64,000 nucleotides of DNA, taken from NCBI RefSeq assembly GCF_036320965.1, contig NC_092232.1, positions 52,688,982 through 52,752,981 on the forward strand, in the 5' to 3' direction. The position numbers and the translations under genes are program-made. This DNA comes from Panulirus ornatus. Its lineage: Eukaryota; Arthropoda; Malacostraca; Decapoda; Palinuridae. This document shows positions 1 to 10,405 of the stretch, piece by piece (positions within the stretch are counted from its first letter, which is position 1; the number at the start of each line of letters is the position of its first letter). Below the pieces are notes generated by a model. The model saw only the letters and a program-made list of their open reading frames with translations, ran no database searches and had not been told where the DNA came from.

Positions 1-181
1 AGCAAGTCTAGCCAGCCTCCGTGCCTGACGACTTGACGGGTCGCCCACACTTCTGTCGCCAAACGGCATTTCTGGCTTGCCTCAACACTTGTATATACAC
101 AACTTAACACTCGTATTACACTGCAGTGGGTCATGACGGGGTGTGATGCGCCCCGTCTCTCTCTCCCACCACACTTCCTAC
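1..181. other. Unassigned flank at window start
   Basis: I see no gene, repeat or transposon signature here. Short open frames in this part have no recognisable composition or motif. Confidence 0.4.
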
Positions 182-400
182 CCCCAGTACACCCTGGCAG
201 TGCCTCTCCTATCATTACTGTCTCTGACACTAACCCCAGTACACCTAGGACAGTGCCACTCCTATCACCATCCTACTGGTCCTGACGCTTGCCCCTCTCT
301 AATCAGGACAGTGCCAGTACTACCATCAGTCCACTGTCTGCGGCGCAGACCCCCTCAGATTTGGCGCAGACCCCCCCCACCTCAGATTTCAAAGCCATCG
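182..400. repeat. Degenerate ~52-56 bp tandem repeat
   Basis: The motif CCCCAGTACACC recurs at 182 and 234, and the linked block GACAGTGCCA recurs at 248 and 308, giving about three decayed units. A short duplication around GGCGCAGACCCCC follows at about 340-385. No coding signal is visible. Confidence 0.6.
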
Positions 401-2433
401 CTTTACCACGGTTGAATGACAATGCACGTACTTGAACATTATAACACCCATGTTCAAAGGTCACGTCAGAGATTACTTGAGGTCAGTATGACAAGCATGT
501 AAGACATCATTGCAAGACCTTCACACTCAATTCTAGACATCACGCGACATTCATCATACTGGCGTAATAACCATGTAATACTGAATTGCATATTTGTAAA
601 AGCATGAACAGATGTCTCACTTTTGCGTCTGGATTTATTGGTCTTCATCAGCAGACTGAGGAACGATTCTCCTTCCTCCTTCGGCTCTTCTTAGATCACT
701 GATCCCTGGTGTCCAACCTGTATGTTTTTCCATCTATCCTTATACTCCAGGCGTGTCCTTCACTGCTCCTCCTTCGCGTGGGTTATGTCCAAAACAAACA
801 TTTTGTCCTCGCCATGTTCACCTCCATCGACAGTTTCCTTCTCTTTTGCTTTCAGAATTGAGTCACGTCTTCTTCCTCACCACTAAATTCTCCAATCAAT
901 GTTTGTCTCACTGATTCTATACCCCCGGGTGTGTTTAGAAAACCCGCACTTCACCTCACTATCTTGGACAAATCCTGGTTCTGTCTGGTCATATTGTTCG
1001 TTTTCGACATCCTCACTCCTGATCTGTCACCACCCAGGTGCCTGAAACTGATCCCCTGCTCGACTCTCTCACCACCACCCTATACCGCCCATTGAGCCTC
1101 ACTTCCTGGTAATCGCATCGGCTTCTCCTTCCTCCCGTTCAATTTTCATTCCAAACTCCTTTTGCCTACACTCGCACAGCCCACCAACCTCAGTCAACCC
1201 GCTCCCCGTAACTGATCCTCAAACACCCGGACATCACTCAGCAATTCTTCCCAGACCTCACCTCTCTCTCTCTCCATCGCTTCAATAATCATCATCATCG
1301 AGAGCGAAAAGCGAGATAAAATGAGCCATCTGATGAGCTCCCCCAACCAATCACTCTAGCTCAGATTCGCCAGCCGACGCTTTGATCTATTTACTTTTTG
1401 GTCCGTGACCTCCCCACTGAGCAGGCTCCTCTCCTAATTCAACAAAAAACATCATAAGCAGCTTTACCTAAGTTCACTCCGCAGAACGACTTATCAAATG
1501 CATGACAAATGCAAGTAGTACGTTACCAAACTGTTGTCTTCACAAGTACATCCTCAGCAATGTTACAGCTTGTGGATCCAAGTCCTTTCTTAAATCAGAA
1601 TCGATTCTCTTCGATGAAATAGATAACTTATCCTTCCCCTCCTCCCTATCAGTAGGTACTCTCGTCATGCCCTCTGACTCGTCTGCTTCCTAGGTCTGTG
1701 TCCTGAACTATTTACCGTCTGCTTCACTATTTCCTCTGTCAAGGGACAATTACCATGTTTATCAAGTCTTCTTGCCATTCCTCCTTCTTAAACGTGTCCC
1801 GTCCGTAACCCGAGTGCTAACCCTCAGTGCTTTTTCCTCTTGGTTCTCCCCCGCCAAAAGAAGAAAAAAAAATGGTTGGTGTACAATTCGCACATTTCTC
1901 CAGCTCTTCGTGTCTCTGTCTGTTGCTATGACTTCACCGAGTCTAGCAGGTCTGGATCCATCAACTGTGCATCAGAACTTCGTCGTCAACCTCCTCCAGC
2001 CTTACATCCTCTGCTCTTGGTTACCTTCCCTTGTCAAGAGAATCATTCCATGTCATTCTTCCACCTGCTTCTTACCGTCTTGGTTCTGTCAGCACCTTCC
2101 CTCACTCGTTCTTTAGCTCATACACCTCACAGTCCTCGCCTTTGTTCCTTCTTCATGGAAGTCCATTACCTTTGCATATACCATAATCTCAGATGGACAC
2201 ACAGCTGGGCGAGCTTGGACGAGCTTGACAAGGAAGGGATGTCGCCTCCTATCAGCCTCCTCAGACTATCTTACACAACTCAGGCCACCAGTTTCCCCTC
2301 GCCTCTGTCCATTTCCCTCCCTCCTGAACTCATCCTTACCAATCCTCTAGAGACAACGATACCTTATTCAACACAGAGCAATCTCACAGTCTATCACTCT
2401 AGCAAAATCGAAAATGTTTCCTTAAAATCGCGA
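401..2433. other. Pyrimidine-rich region without an assignable gene
   Basis: About 2 kb of strongly C/T-biased plus-strand sequence, so the minus strand is purine-rich. It contains the longest non-repetitive open frame in the window (about 770 bp, 1840-2610, plus). That frame begins at a TTG, has no recognisable domain and lacks consistent coding composition. A decayed retrotransposon read on the minus strand is possible, but I found no motif that proves it. Confidence 0.4.
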
Positions 2434-2500
2434 ATATTTACGTATCGAAGACCTGTGGAGCACATCTCGGATATTTACGTATCGAAGACCTGTGGAGCAC
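2434..2500. repeat. 30-bp direct duplication
   Basis: A 30-bp segment starting ATATTTACGTATCGAAGACC is repeated exactly at 2434-2463 and 2471-2500, with a 37-bp period. The intact identity suggests a recent local duplication. Confidence 0.85.
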
Positions 2501-3029
2501 CTACCTACGTATGCACCGGGTCTCATCGAGAGGGACCTAATCCAAAATGGCCTCACAGCACTTTATGGAAGCCACTTCTACGCTCGTCTTGCTCCTGCCG
2601 ATACAGGTGATCGGTGCTGAACTTGCGTCAGGCTCGTCATGCGATCGGTATCTGCCCTGTCATACAAACTTGGGAGGCATCGGATCGATGGTAGACAACG
2701 CAAAAATTCACCACCACTACACAGAGTTCAGACTTAACGTAGCTTCCACACACATCTCCCCACCGCCCCGTCTCCTGTGGCCTTTAACCAGTGCCCTCGC
2801 CTTCCCACCTCACACTGGGGTGTCCCTCGTCCATACAATAAAGAGATCCTTGACCTTTCTGTAGACCCCGTCTCTCCCCTCTCCTCCCCTCTCTCAGGAG
2901 GTGTCCCCTGAGGAGCGGCGGCAGACTAAGCTCCCCAGGGGTGCTCAACCCTCTGGCCTAGACGCCAGCCGAAGGGAAGGACAAACCTGCAGCGCCTCTT
3001 TTACACATTGAACTTGTTTCCTATGACCT
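2501..3029. other. Unassigned sequence
   Basis: Nothing recognisable. A C/T-rich stretch lies at about 2865-2900, but no gene or transposon motif was found. Confidence 0.4.
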
Positions 3030-3448
3030 GATAACAGGGGAGGGGACGCCCAACCACCTGCTGATAACAGTGACGGGAGGGACAACCACCTGCTGATAAC
3101 AGTGACAGGAGGGCCAACCACCTGCTGACAACAGTGACAGGAGGGCCAACCACCTGGTGATGACAGAAGGGAGGGACAACCACCTGCTGACAACAGTGAC
3201 AGGAGGGCCAACCACCTGGTGATAACAGTGACGGGAAGGCCAACCACCCGGTGATGACAGTGAAGGGAGGGACAACCACCTGCTGATAACAGTGACAGGA
3301 GGGCCAACCACCTGGTGATGACAAGAGAGGGCCAACCACCTGCTGATAACAGTGACAGGATGGCCAACCACCTGGCGATGACAGTGACGGGAAGGCCAAC
3401 CACCTGGCGATGACAGTGAAGGGAGGGCCAACCACCTGGTGATAACAG
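3030..3448. repeat. 32-bp minisatellite, ~13 units
   Basis: The unit is about 32 bp with core CCAACCACCTGCTGATAACA followed by GTGACAGGAGGG. The spacing is exact between 3061 and 3093. About 13 CAACCACC cores can be counted, a few in shortened units. On the minus strand the unit has no stop in any frame. Because 32 is not divisible by three, each frame cycles through all three readings, which produces three overlapping open frames of 136-186 codons. These are a by-product of the repeat, not evidence of a protein. Confidence 0.92.
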
Positions 3449-3842
3449 ACCAGACGGAAGCACCTGTTTAAGCTGCCTCCCCCTTCGCAGATGACCGGCA
3501 GTCAAGCCCGTACTTCAATATTGCTGAGGCAGGTCCTCGGCACAGAGCTTCCAGGCCAGGCCATCGCAACTGGCTGTCGGGAGAGCAAGTCGTCACTGCA
3601 GGCTCCTGATTCAGGTCGTCTTTCCAGGCTCCTCGTACAGGTCGTCTTTACAGGCAGCTACAGGATGTTCGATGTAGGTGTTGTCTACGTAGAGGTCGTG
3701 GCACCAGCGACCATCTACACGATCCCCAGGGTTCTCTCTCCCTCGACTTCGAAACTCTTTCTCATTTTTGGCCAATTACGGAGAAGGGAGCGAAAATCTG
3801 GAAGAGAGGGCTGCTACATCAGTCCTACAGAGCCGCCGACGT
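3449..3842. other. Unassigned sequence
   Basis: A plus-strand open frame covers 3491-3898 but shows no recognisable domain and runs into the adjacent 26-bp array. I treat it as chance. Confidence 0.4.
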
Positions 3843-4018
3843 GTAAACAGTTTACAGAGGTACTATTTGTAAACAGTTTACAGAGGTACTATTTGTAAAC
3901 AGTTTACAGAGGTACTATATGTAAAGTTTACAGAGGTACTATTTGTAAACAGTTTACAGAGTACTATTTGTAAACAGTTTACAGAGGTTCTATTTGCTAA
4001 CAGTTTATAAAGGTACTG
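3843..4018. repeat. 26-bp array carrying GTAAAC-A-GTTTAC palindromes
   Basis: About seven copies of a 25-26 bp unit, TGTAAACAGTTTACAGAGG plus TACTATT. Each unit contains an odd palindrome (GTAAAC, A, GTTTAC). Divergence increases toward 4018. GTAAACA matches the forkhead/FOXO core consensus, so the array is also a dense cluster of possible forkhead sites. That reading is inference. Confidence 0.9.
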
Positions 4019-4049
4019 TCATGAACTATGAACTCACAGTTTGGTCATA

Positions 4050-4145
4050 CGTTCAATGATTTATGATGGATTCGTGCCGGTGGTGTCCCCGGCAAATTTA
4101 TTGTCCACTCCATCCGGTGAGCGGCGCCGCCAAAAGACTACACAG
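4050..4145 (+). repeat. Dispersed repeat D, copy 1
   Basis: This segment resembles 34205-34310 in the same orientation. Shared landmarks in order are GATTYGYGCCGG, TGTCCCCGGC, a TGYNCNCC block, GTGAGCGG and GCGCCAAAAG/GCGCCAAAGG. No coding motif is apparent. It is an interspersed repeat of unknown class. Confidence 0.7.
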
Positions 4146-6212
4146 CTCGATAGTGTACACAAATATTGACAATAAGGATCAAGCTTAAGAGACCAGACTG
4201 AAGAAACACAAACAAGATGACCAATAAGATACACTATAAACAAACCAGTTGGCTAGTAATATGGTGTGTGAGCAAACAAGAGAGCAGACAGGATACAGTT
4301 TGAAGCATCGAACCCCCTAGTGCCAACAGGGTAGTGGAAAGATATGATAATCTGTTGGCCAGTAAAAAAATAATAAACAGGCTAGCTGGACAACGAGATA
4401 CAATGTAAACACACACCAGGTTGCTGGTTAAATAGTGGAGCTGCCACTGCCTGCACTACTACACACACGTTCACTTTGGCCATGATGAGATCCAACTCTC
4501 TCACATCCTGACTCCTTGTCGTACTCCAGTCGCCTTGGTGGAAACGTGTGACCTTGCCCGACCCTTCCGTTATCCCCCAAGCAAACCTGTTGCCACGTTC
4601 ATTCAGGTAAGAAACCCAGCGACAGGTTTTTACTCTCTCTCTCTCTCTCTCCATTTGCATTAGTGAGGCAGTCAGTCATGCGGTTCAGTAGCTCTTGGAC
4701 ACCAACCAGCGCCCCTTTTTGCCTGGGAACGTTCACTGTAATAACTCGAAGCTCATCATTCTCCTGTATGGGCTTTGTTGTGCCTTTTCTCCTACAGCCT
4801 CCTTCCACAGTAGTCCAAAGTTATTCCAGCTTATAACTCCTCCAGCAGGACCTCTTTGGGATATCGCCCATGCCCGTCTCCTTCAGCAGCCTAAGCTTTG
4901 GAACCTTCGGCTCCACGCCTCGTGCGGTATAAGGCATAAAACTTCGACAATCGCTCTCTAACTAAAGGCCTTGACTACGCCTCCTTCCTCCTGCAGAAAC
5001 TCCACCAACTCCCAGACAACCCTCCCACGGAACGCTTGTTTCAACACACTTCATGTATCCCAAATCGGCGACATAGAAAGACACATTCGTCTCTATTCTC
5101 GATGGAGGCAACACCTTGACATACCTGCTTCTCCCGAGGCTCATGCAACAGCGCCTTGGACCATCTAATTCACCAGCACCAGCATCATCTTACTGTACCT
5201 CCTTACCTAATCCATACTGCACTTGTAGCAGCTTAGCCTGAGCAGCATCACCAACAAAGCAATGTGTATTACTTGTGTTCCGGACCCTCTTTCAATCCAT
5301 CACAATCATAAACAAGATAATCTAACACACTTAAGAAAGCTAAAATACTAACCTGACCAGCTGGCCGAGAGAATGCAATGCAGACACACCACACAGCCAC
5401 AAAGGATCATGGTAAGCAGGCCAGGTGGCCAACAGGACAGACACAACGCTTACGTTCACCAGAGGGGAGGCGAGGTGAGGTGGGTCCCCTCCCTCACCGG
5501 TCTCTGGCCCCCGGGGATGAAGGACTTCTTCCAAAAGGGGAGACCACCGCATCCAAGCGCCCCATTACAACAGAGTGAAAAGTCCTCTTGAAGAATGAAG
5601 TGTGTCATGGATACGGACATGGAATGTGAAGTGAAAACTCTTAAATGGAAAACTTATAAAAGTTCTCAGGTTTCGCGGCTTAAAGCGGCACCAACGACTG
5701 ATACAGAAATATAAATGAACACCATCATTAGGATGACACTGCCACACATAGAATTCCAAGATCTTCAATGATTACAAACTTGTACCGAGTTCGTCTAAGG
5801 TGCAACAGATTGCTTAAGTCTCTTACCTCATTCCCCAATGTTCACGGTGGATTCTTAAACTGTTACATCATTCCACTCGAGCTAAGGAGAGGGAGGCGGG
5901 GGGGAAGGATGAGGTCATTATGAGTGCCGGGACTAACAAGATCCCTCCTCAAGTACCCACTCCAGTCGCAGTTTATTTTGTTATAAGGTTGCTACCACTG
6001 ACGTCCCACGGTTCGCAGCCAGAGAACCCAAGCCTGACAAACAAAGTAAGTGGAGAACGTGACAAAATGTTCCCAGTCGCCCATGGGTACAATAACACCT
6101 GAGGCAGGTTCCTCATGGCGGTGTATATCAACCTTTCCAAGTGGCATGACACAGGCCAGTGTTGGCTTTGTGTACCACTTTAGACCCAGTGGGTAAGAGG
6201 AACGCTTCACCT
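4146..6212. other. Unassigned low-repeat sequence
   Basis: Apart from a short (CT)10 at 4632-4651, I see no gene, transposon or regular repeat. Open frames are under 100 codons and overlap each other on both strands. Confidence 0.4.
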
Positions 6213-6231
6213 CACACACACACACACACAC
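6213..6231. repeat. (CA)n microsatellite
   Basis: Uninterrupted CA dinucleotides, about 9 repeats. Confidence 0.9.
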
Positions 6232-7773
6232 GACATATCTGGCATGATTTCAGGCAAAGACGAAAGTTCTGTACCCAAATAAATCTTAAGTTTATGTTAA
6301 AAATATACTCGTTTGCTTTTTCTCCTTTCCACTGGAAGTACTTAGACTTACACCACATACCATTCTGTAGATGTGCATACACGGTGTTAGTTTTCGCTGC
6401 TGTCTCAATATAATGTTTATAATTTCTATCATCTACACATTGCTCTTCAGCGCAAGGTGTTTCCCTTCCATCAGTCTCTAGTCGTGCATCAGATCCTTCA
6501 GTGCCTTTCTAAAGCAAATATTGCAATCTACTGCTCTTGCAAAGGTCTGTGCAGTCCTAGTAACGACCGTCCGCCTTGCTGCAATGGTTTACATGGCCAA
6601 GGAGAAACACACCGCAGTCCAGGTGAACCCACCCTCGCATGCAAATCAAGTCGAGCATTTTTCTTCGGTCGACTCGCAAGTCGGCAAGGAGTTGATCACA
6701 CTGTGTACGTGTATTATGACAGCAACTCCAGAGCCATCGAGAGATGGTAAGAATGCTCAGCAGTTCACAGGGGTAAGGAACTACGACGGAGGAATTATGT
6801 ACCCGGGGAAAGAAAGATAATCAGAAAGGACGTGCGCTGTTTTGGCTCCAGGTCTCAGACTAGCTGGGAAATATATATTAAAGGCATGATCGCAGTCGCC
6901 ATATTTCAGGCTCTACAGCGAATATCCAAACCACGGCGGGAGTGACATTATGCACCTCCAGGCCTGATATATTGCTGTCATTCTCTTACTTATTCTTGGA
7001 GGAGGTGGAGGCGGATGCAGCGATGTGGTGAAGACCACATACAACTGAGTGGCTGACTCACTCCTCCTCCACTGACATTAACTTCATGAGAGACTTTTAA
7101 TCTTTTTAATTTCAACCACGAAATCGTAAAATTTCTTATCGGGAACAGATTTGGCTCTTTTGCGATTTAATGGCGTCTTTATCTTTCTTAATCTCTTTAA
7201 AAGCCTGGTGATACCGTGATCCCACACTGGACCGGGAGGGAGGAGGAGCAAGCAGCCAGCCTTTGCCGTAGCAGCGGCCACCATCTCGTGAAATATTCTT
7301 CAACAAAATAGACTCCGTTTCCCATCTCCTTGACCACCACTACAACCTGGCAAGCCATTTTTCTGGAGATTATTTTCTGCGTTAAGAGCGGCACGCCAGC
7401 ACTGGCGGGAGTCCACCAGGGAGGGGAAGAAAAAAAAAAAGCATCGTAATATTTTTGAGGTGTCTGTGTGTTCATTATGCAAAGTGATATGGAAGACGGT
7501 GTTGGCTGGATGCCTGGCGCAGCTCCCGTGGTGAGCAGCGCGAGGGCTCTGCTCTTATTACGGAATTGGACGAAGCACAACAAGGAACGTCCTCACCCAA
7601 AGCAAATCACGCACTTTTATATAAAGGCTACGTTCTCACACCTCACATTCGTCCAATGTTTGACTCACCGAGAGAAACGAACACATCAACTGAACTGAAA
7701 ATACCTCTCAGTCATACTCAAAAGAAGACACAACAACGCTGAAATACTCGTCAATGACTCGTGTTCTAACCCT
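6232..7773. other. Unassigned sequence
   Basis: No recognisable gene or transposon. An A11 run lies at about 7430-7440. Overlapping open frames on both strands look random. Confidence 0.4.
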
Positions 7774-7801
7774 GGGGGGGGGGGGGGGGGGGGGGGGGGG
7801 G
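7774..7801 (+). repeat. Poly-G tract, G28
   Basis: Twenty-eight consecutive guanines follow AACCCT. This length is unusual in animal DNA and prone to sequencing error. It could form a G-quadruplex. Confidence 0.9.
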
Positions 7802-7911
7802 AGAACAGTACACGAGCCATCGAAGTACAAGTGCCCTGACTGAGTACAGACCGTACCTGCAGGGGTAAGTGTAATGGTAGACCCGCTGCAGTAGCTCCGG
7901 ATGAATATACC

Positions 7912-7913
<2 letters not shown>

Positions 7914-7975
<62 letters not shown>
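7914..7975. repeat. (CA)31 microsatellite
   Basis: Perfect CA repeat of about 62 bp, 112 bp downstream of the G28 tract. Confidence 0.97.
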
Positions 7976-7977
<2 letters not shown>

Positions 7978-8139
7978 TTTGCTGGATAGAATAGCCGAGT
8001 GCATCACATCCTGGCATTAAAGACTTCTCTTTCCCGTCGGCACAAGCCAGGGTAGCGGGTGGGTAAATAAGGGAGTCTGTGTGTTCCACACGCCAGTGTT
8101 TTACCGCTGCTCACACACGACGTCCCTCGGCTGTTGGCA

Positions 8140-8512
8140 GGCCGCTCTCTTCTGACACCGGTGGCAGGGCACTCCCTTCACACATCGGTGGCAGAGCGCG
8201 CTCTTCTGATACCGGTGGCAGGGCGCCATCTTCTGACACTGGTGGCAGGGCGCTATCTCCTGACACCGGTGGCAGGACGCTATCTCCTGACACCGGTGGC
8301 ACAGTGTTCTCTTCTGACACCGGTCGCACGGCGCTCTCTTCTGACACCGGTGGCAGGGCGCTCTCTTCTGACACCGGTGGCAGGGCGCTCTCTTCTGACA
8401 CCGGTGGCAGGGCGCTCTCTTCTGACACCGGTGGCAGGGCGCTCTCTTCTGACACCAGTGGCAGGGCGCTCTCTTCTGACACCAGTGGCAGGGCGCTGTC
8501 TCTTATGACACA
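8140..8512. repeat. 27-bp minisatellite, ~14 units
   Basis: The unit is TTCTGACACCGGTGGCAGGG plus CGCTCTC, with 27-bp spacing (for example 8341 to 8368). Because 27 is a multiple of three, frames stay open on both strands. The plus frame reads a nonapeptide SSDTGGRAL and the minus frames read SEESALPPV or RERPATGVR. The plus frame opens at a GTG, not an ATG, so I do not call a gene. Units 8-12 are almost identical while the first six are divergent, which fits amplification toward the 3' side. Confidence 0.93.
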
Positions 8513-8604
8513 GGCTGGCGTCCATCATTCCTCTCTCTCTCTCTCACTCCACACCCGCTATCCACTTGGTTCCTAAGCACTCACTTTTATTCGCAGTCTG
8601 TACC

Positions 8605-8835
8605 CCACAAACATGGCACCCGTACCCTACATCCAAGGTACCTGTACCCCAGAAACATGGCACCCGTACCCTACATCCAAGGTACCTGTACCCCAGAAAC
8701 ATGGCACCCGTACCCTACACCCAAGGTACCTGTACCCCAGAAACATGGTACCCGTACCCTACACCCATGGTACCCTTACCCGAAACCTATGGTACACATA
8801 CCCTACAACTACGGTAACCACACCCTACACCCATA
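8605..8835. repeat. 44-bp minisatellite, ~5 units
   Basis: ACATGGCACCCGTACCCTAC recurs at 8611, 8655 and 8699, with a variant at 8743, giving a 44-bp period. Units contain the palindrome GGTACC and decay into related TACCC-rich sequence up to 8835. Confidence 0.9.
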
Positions 8836-8958
8836 CATCTGGTAGCCATGAGAGGGTGTCGTCAGACCTGTCACGCGACATAGTCGCCCACAACTGGCTC
8901 AGTGTGGGACACAACACTTGTGGAATACAAAACCACACATATGTACATTCAGTGATAA

Positions 8959-8961
<3 letters not shown>

Positions 8962-9035
<74 letters not shown>
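8962..9035. repeat. (TA)37 microsatellite
   Basis: Perfect TA repeat of about 74 bp. Confidence 0.97.
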
Positions 9036-9038
<3 letters not shown>

Positions 9039-9297
9039 CTTAAACAACACATGTATGCTTTGTGTAACCGCTCGTACCGTATAGATACACAGCCTTCGAC
9101 AAAGGCGATAGAAGAATGCATCCTACACTCAGTCACAAGACATACACACGCTATATTCATTCATATAAAGACATACAATGTCCAAGCACACTAGAACCAA
9201 CCTATGTTCATTCCTGGCAACTCTATTAAACACTAACAACATTAAGCAAACATTCTAGCTACAGGGCGACATGCGACACCCGAAGACATCCACCAGT
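9036..9297. other. Unassigned sequence
   Basis: Nothing recognisable between the TA and CA microsatellites. Confidence 0.4.

Positions 9298-9322
<25 letters not shown>
9298..9322. repeat. (CA)n microsatellite
   Basis: Perfect CA repeat, about 12 units, followed by TATATA. Confidence 0.93.
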
Positions 9323-9328
<6 letters not shown>

Positions 9329-9623
9329 CACCTACAGAGACTCAGCAGTCCACGATATTGACACTGCCACATACTCCAGCCTGAACAACAGGGGCGCTCC
9401 TCCCGCCTCCCCCTTGCCCATCAGAGCGAGGGCTTGGTGGCGGGCTGGTCATGCGCTGCCCGCGGGAGTAAGGCTCCCCGTATTAGCATAGATATGTGCA
9501 CATAACTCAGGGAGCCAGCGGGGACAATGTTGAGTTTTAGTTCCGTAGTGTGGTGGTGCTGGGGGGGGGGGGCGTGGGGCGGTAGGAATGGACGGTACCC
9601 CCGAAGGGTGTGGTAGTGGTGGT

Positions 9624-9657
<34 letters not shown>
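9624..9657. repeat. (TG)n microsatellite
   Basis: TG repeat of about 34 bp, preceded by GGTGGTGG. A G-run of about 11 sits at 9551-9561. Confidence 0.95.
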
Positions 9658-9660
<3 letters not shown>

Positions 9661-9811
9661 CGTGGAGGAGAGCGGCAGGAGGAACAGATGGCACCACTAG
9701 GACCAGGTTCACTTCACGCTGACGTTTTCATAAACAGCTTTTGTACCGGTGATAAACAGCGCGTCTCTTATGGCGAGAGATAAGAACACACACACATACA
9801 CACATATGCTG

Positions 9812-9813
<2 letters not shown>

Positions 9814-9881
<68 letters not shown>
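9814..9881. repeat. (CT)34 microsatellite ending CAG|GTAGGA
   Basis: A perfect TC repeat of about 68 bp runs directly into CAGGTAGGAGG. A long pyrimidine tract ending in CAG and followed by GTAGG resembles a 3' splice site abutting a weak donor. Confidence 0.95.
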
Positions 9882-9883
<2 letters not shown>

Positions 9884-10380
9884 GTAGGAGGAGGGAGGCA
9901 GCCACCGACCAAGAAAGTGGATCACAAGCGTTATCGGTGAGTGTCACTGACGGCTACGTTGTGAGCCTGCACTTCAGTGGCTGTCAAGTTTCACTCCCAG
10001 GTTTGCTCTCTTTGCTTTCCGACTCGCCCACAAATGAGCGGCAGGGATTCAGTTATACAACCTCTCCATCTCATCCAGAACACATGACAACACATAACTC
10101 ACACGACTCGTTGTTCATCTTTATAGTTACCTGTTGTGAGCGCTACGCGCTTGCCCCGCCTTTTGGCAAAACCTTAATATCATTTAAGTACTCGTAAGTC
10201 ATAAGTAAGTTCGGCCATATTTTTCAGAACACGGTAATAAGTCACTCTCTCTTCTTCTTCCAACGTGACTGGTACATAACACAGGGCGGGGGTGTATCTC
10301 GAAATGGATGAACACGTCCTCGGCCACTCCATCTACAGGAGGAGGAGGAGGAGGAAGAAACGCCTACACCAACTAGCGCC
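9882..10380. other. Unassigned sequence
   Basis: No gene or transposon recognised. A short GGA trinucleotide run lies at about 10336-10354. Confidence 0.4.
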
Positions 10381-10405
10381 ACACACACACACACACACAC
10401 ACACA
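10381..10405. repeat. (CA)n microsatellite
   Basis: Perfect CA repeat of about 12 units. Confidence 0.93.

Noticed and set aside
1840..2610. Protein-coding gene of 256 codons
   Set aside because: It starts at TTG, has no recognisable domain, no splice context and pyrimidine-biased composition that suppresses stops. Left as unassigned.
3030..3448. CRISPR-like regular array
   Set aside because: Units are contiguous tandem repeats without variable spacers, and the genome context is eukaryotic.
9449..9712. Proline/threonine-rich protein (minus strand)
   Set aside because: Composition comes from a (TG)n and G-run context, so the frame is a microsatellite by-product.
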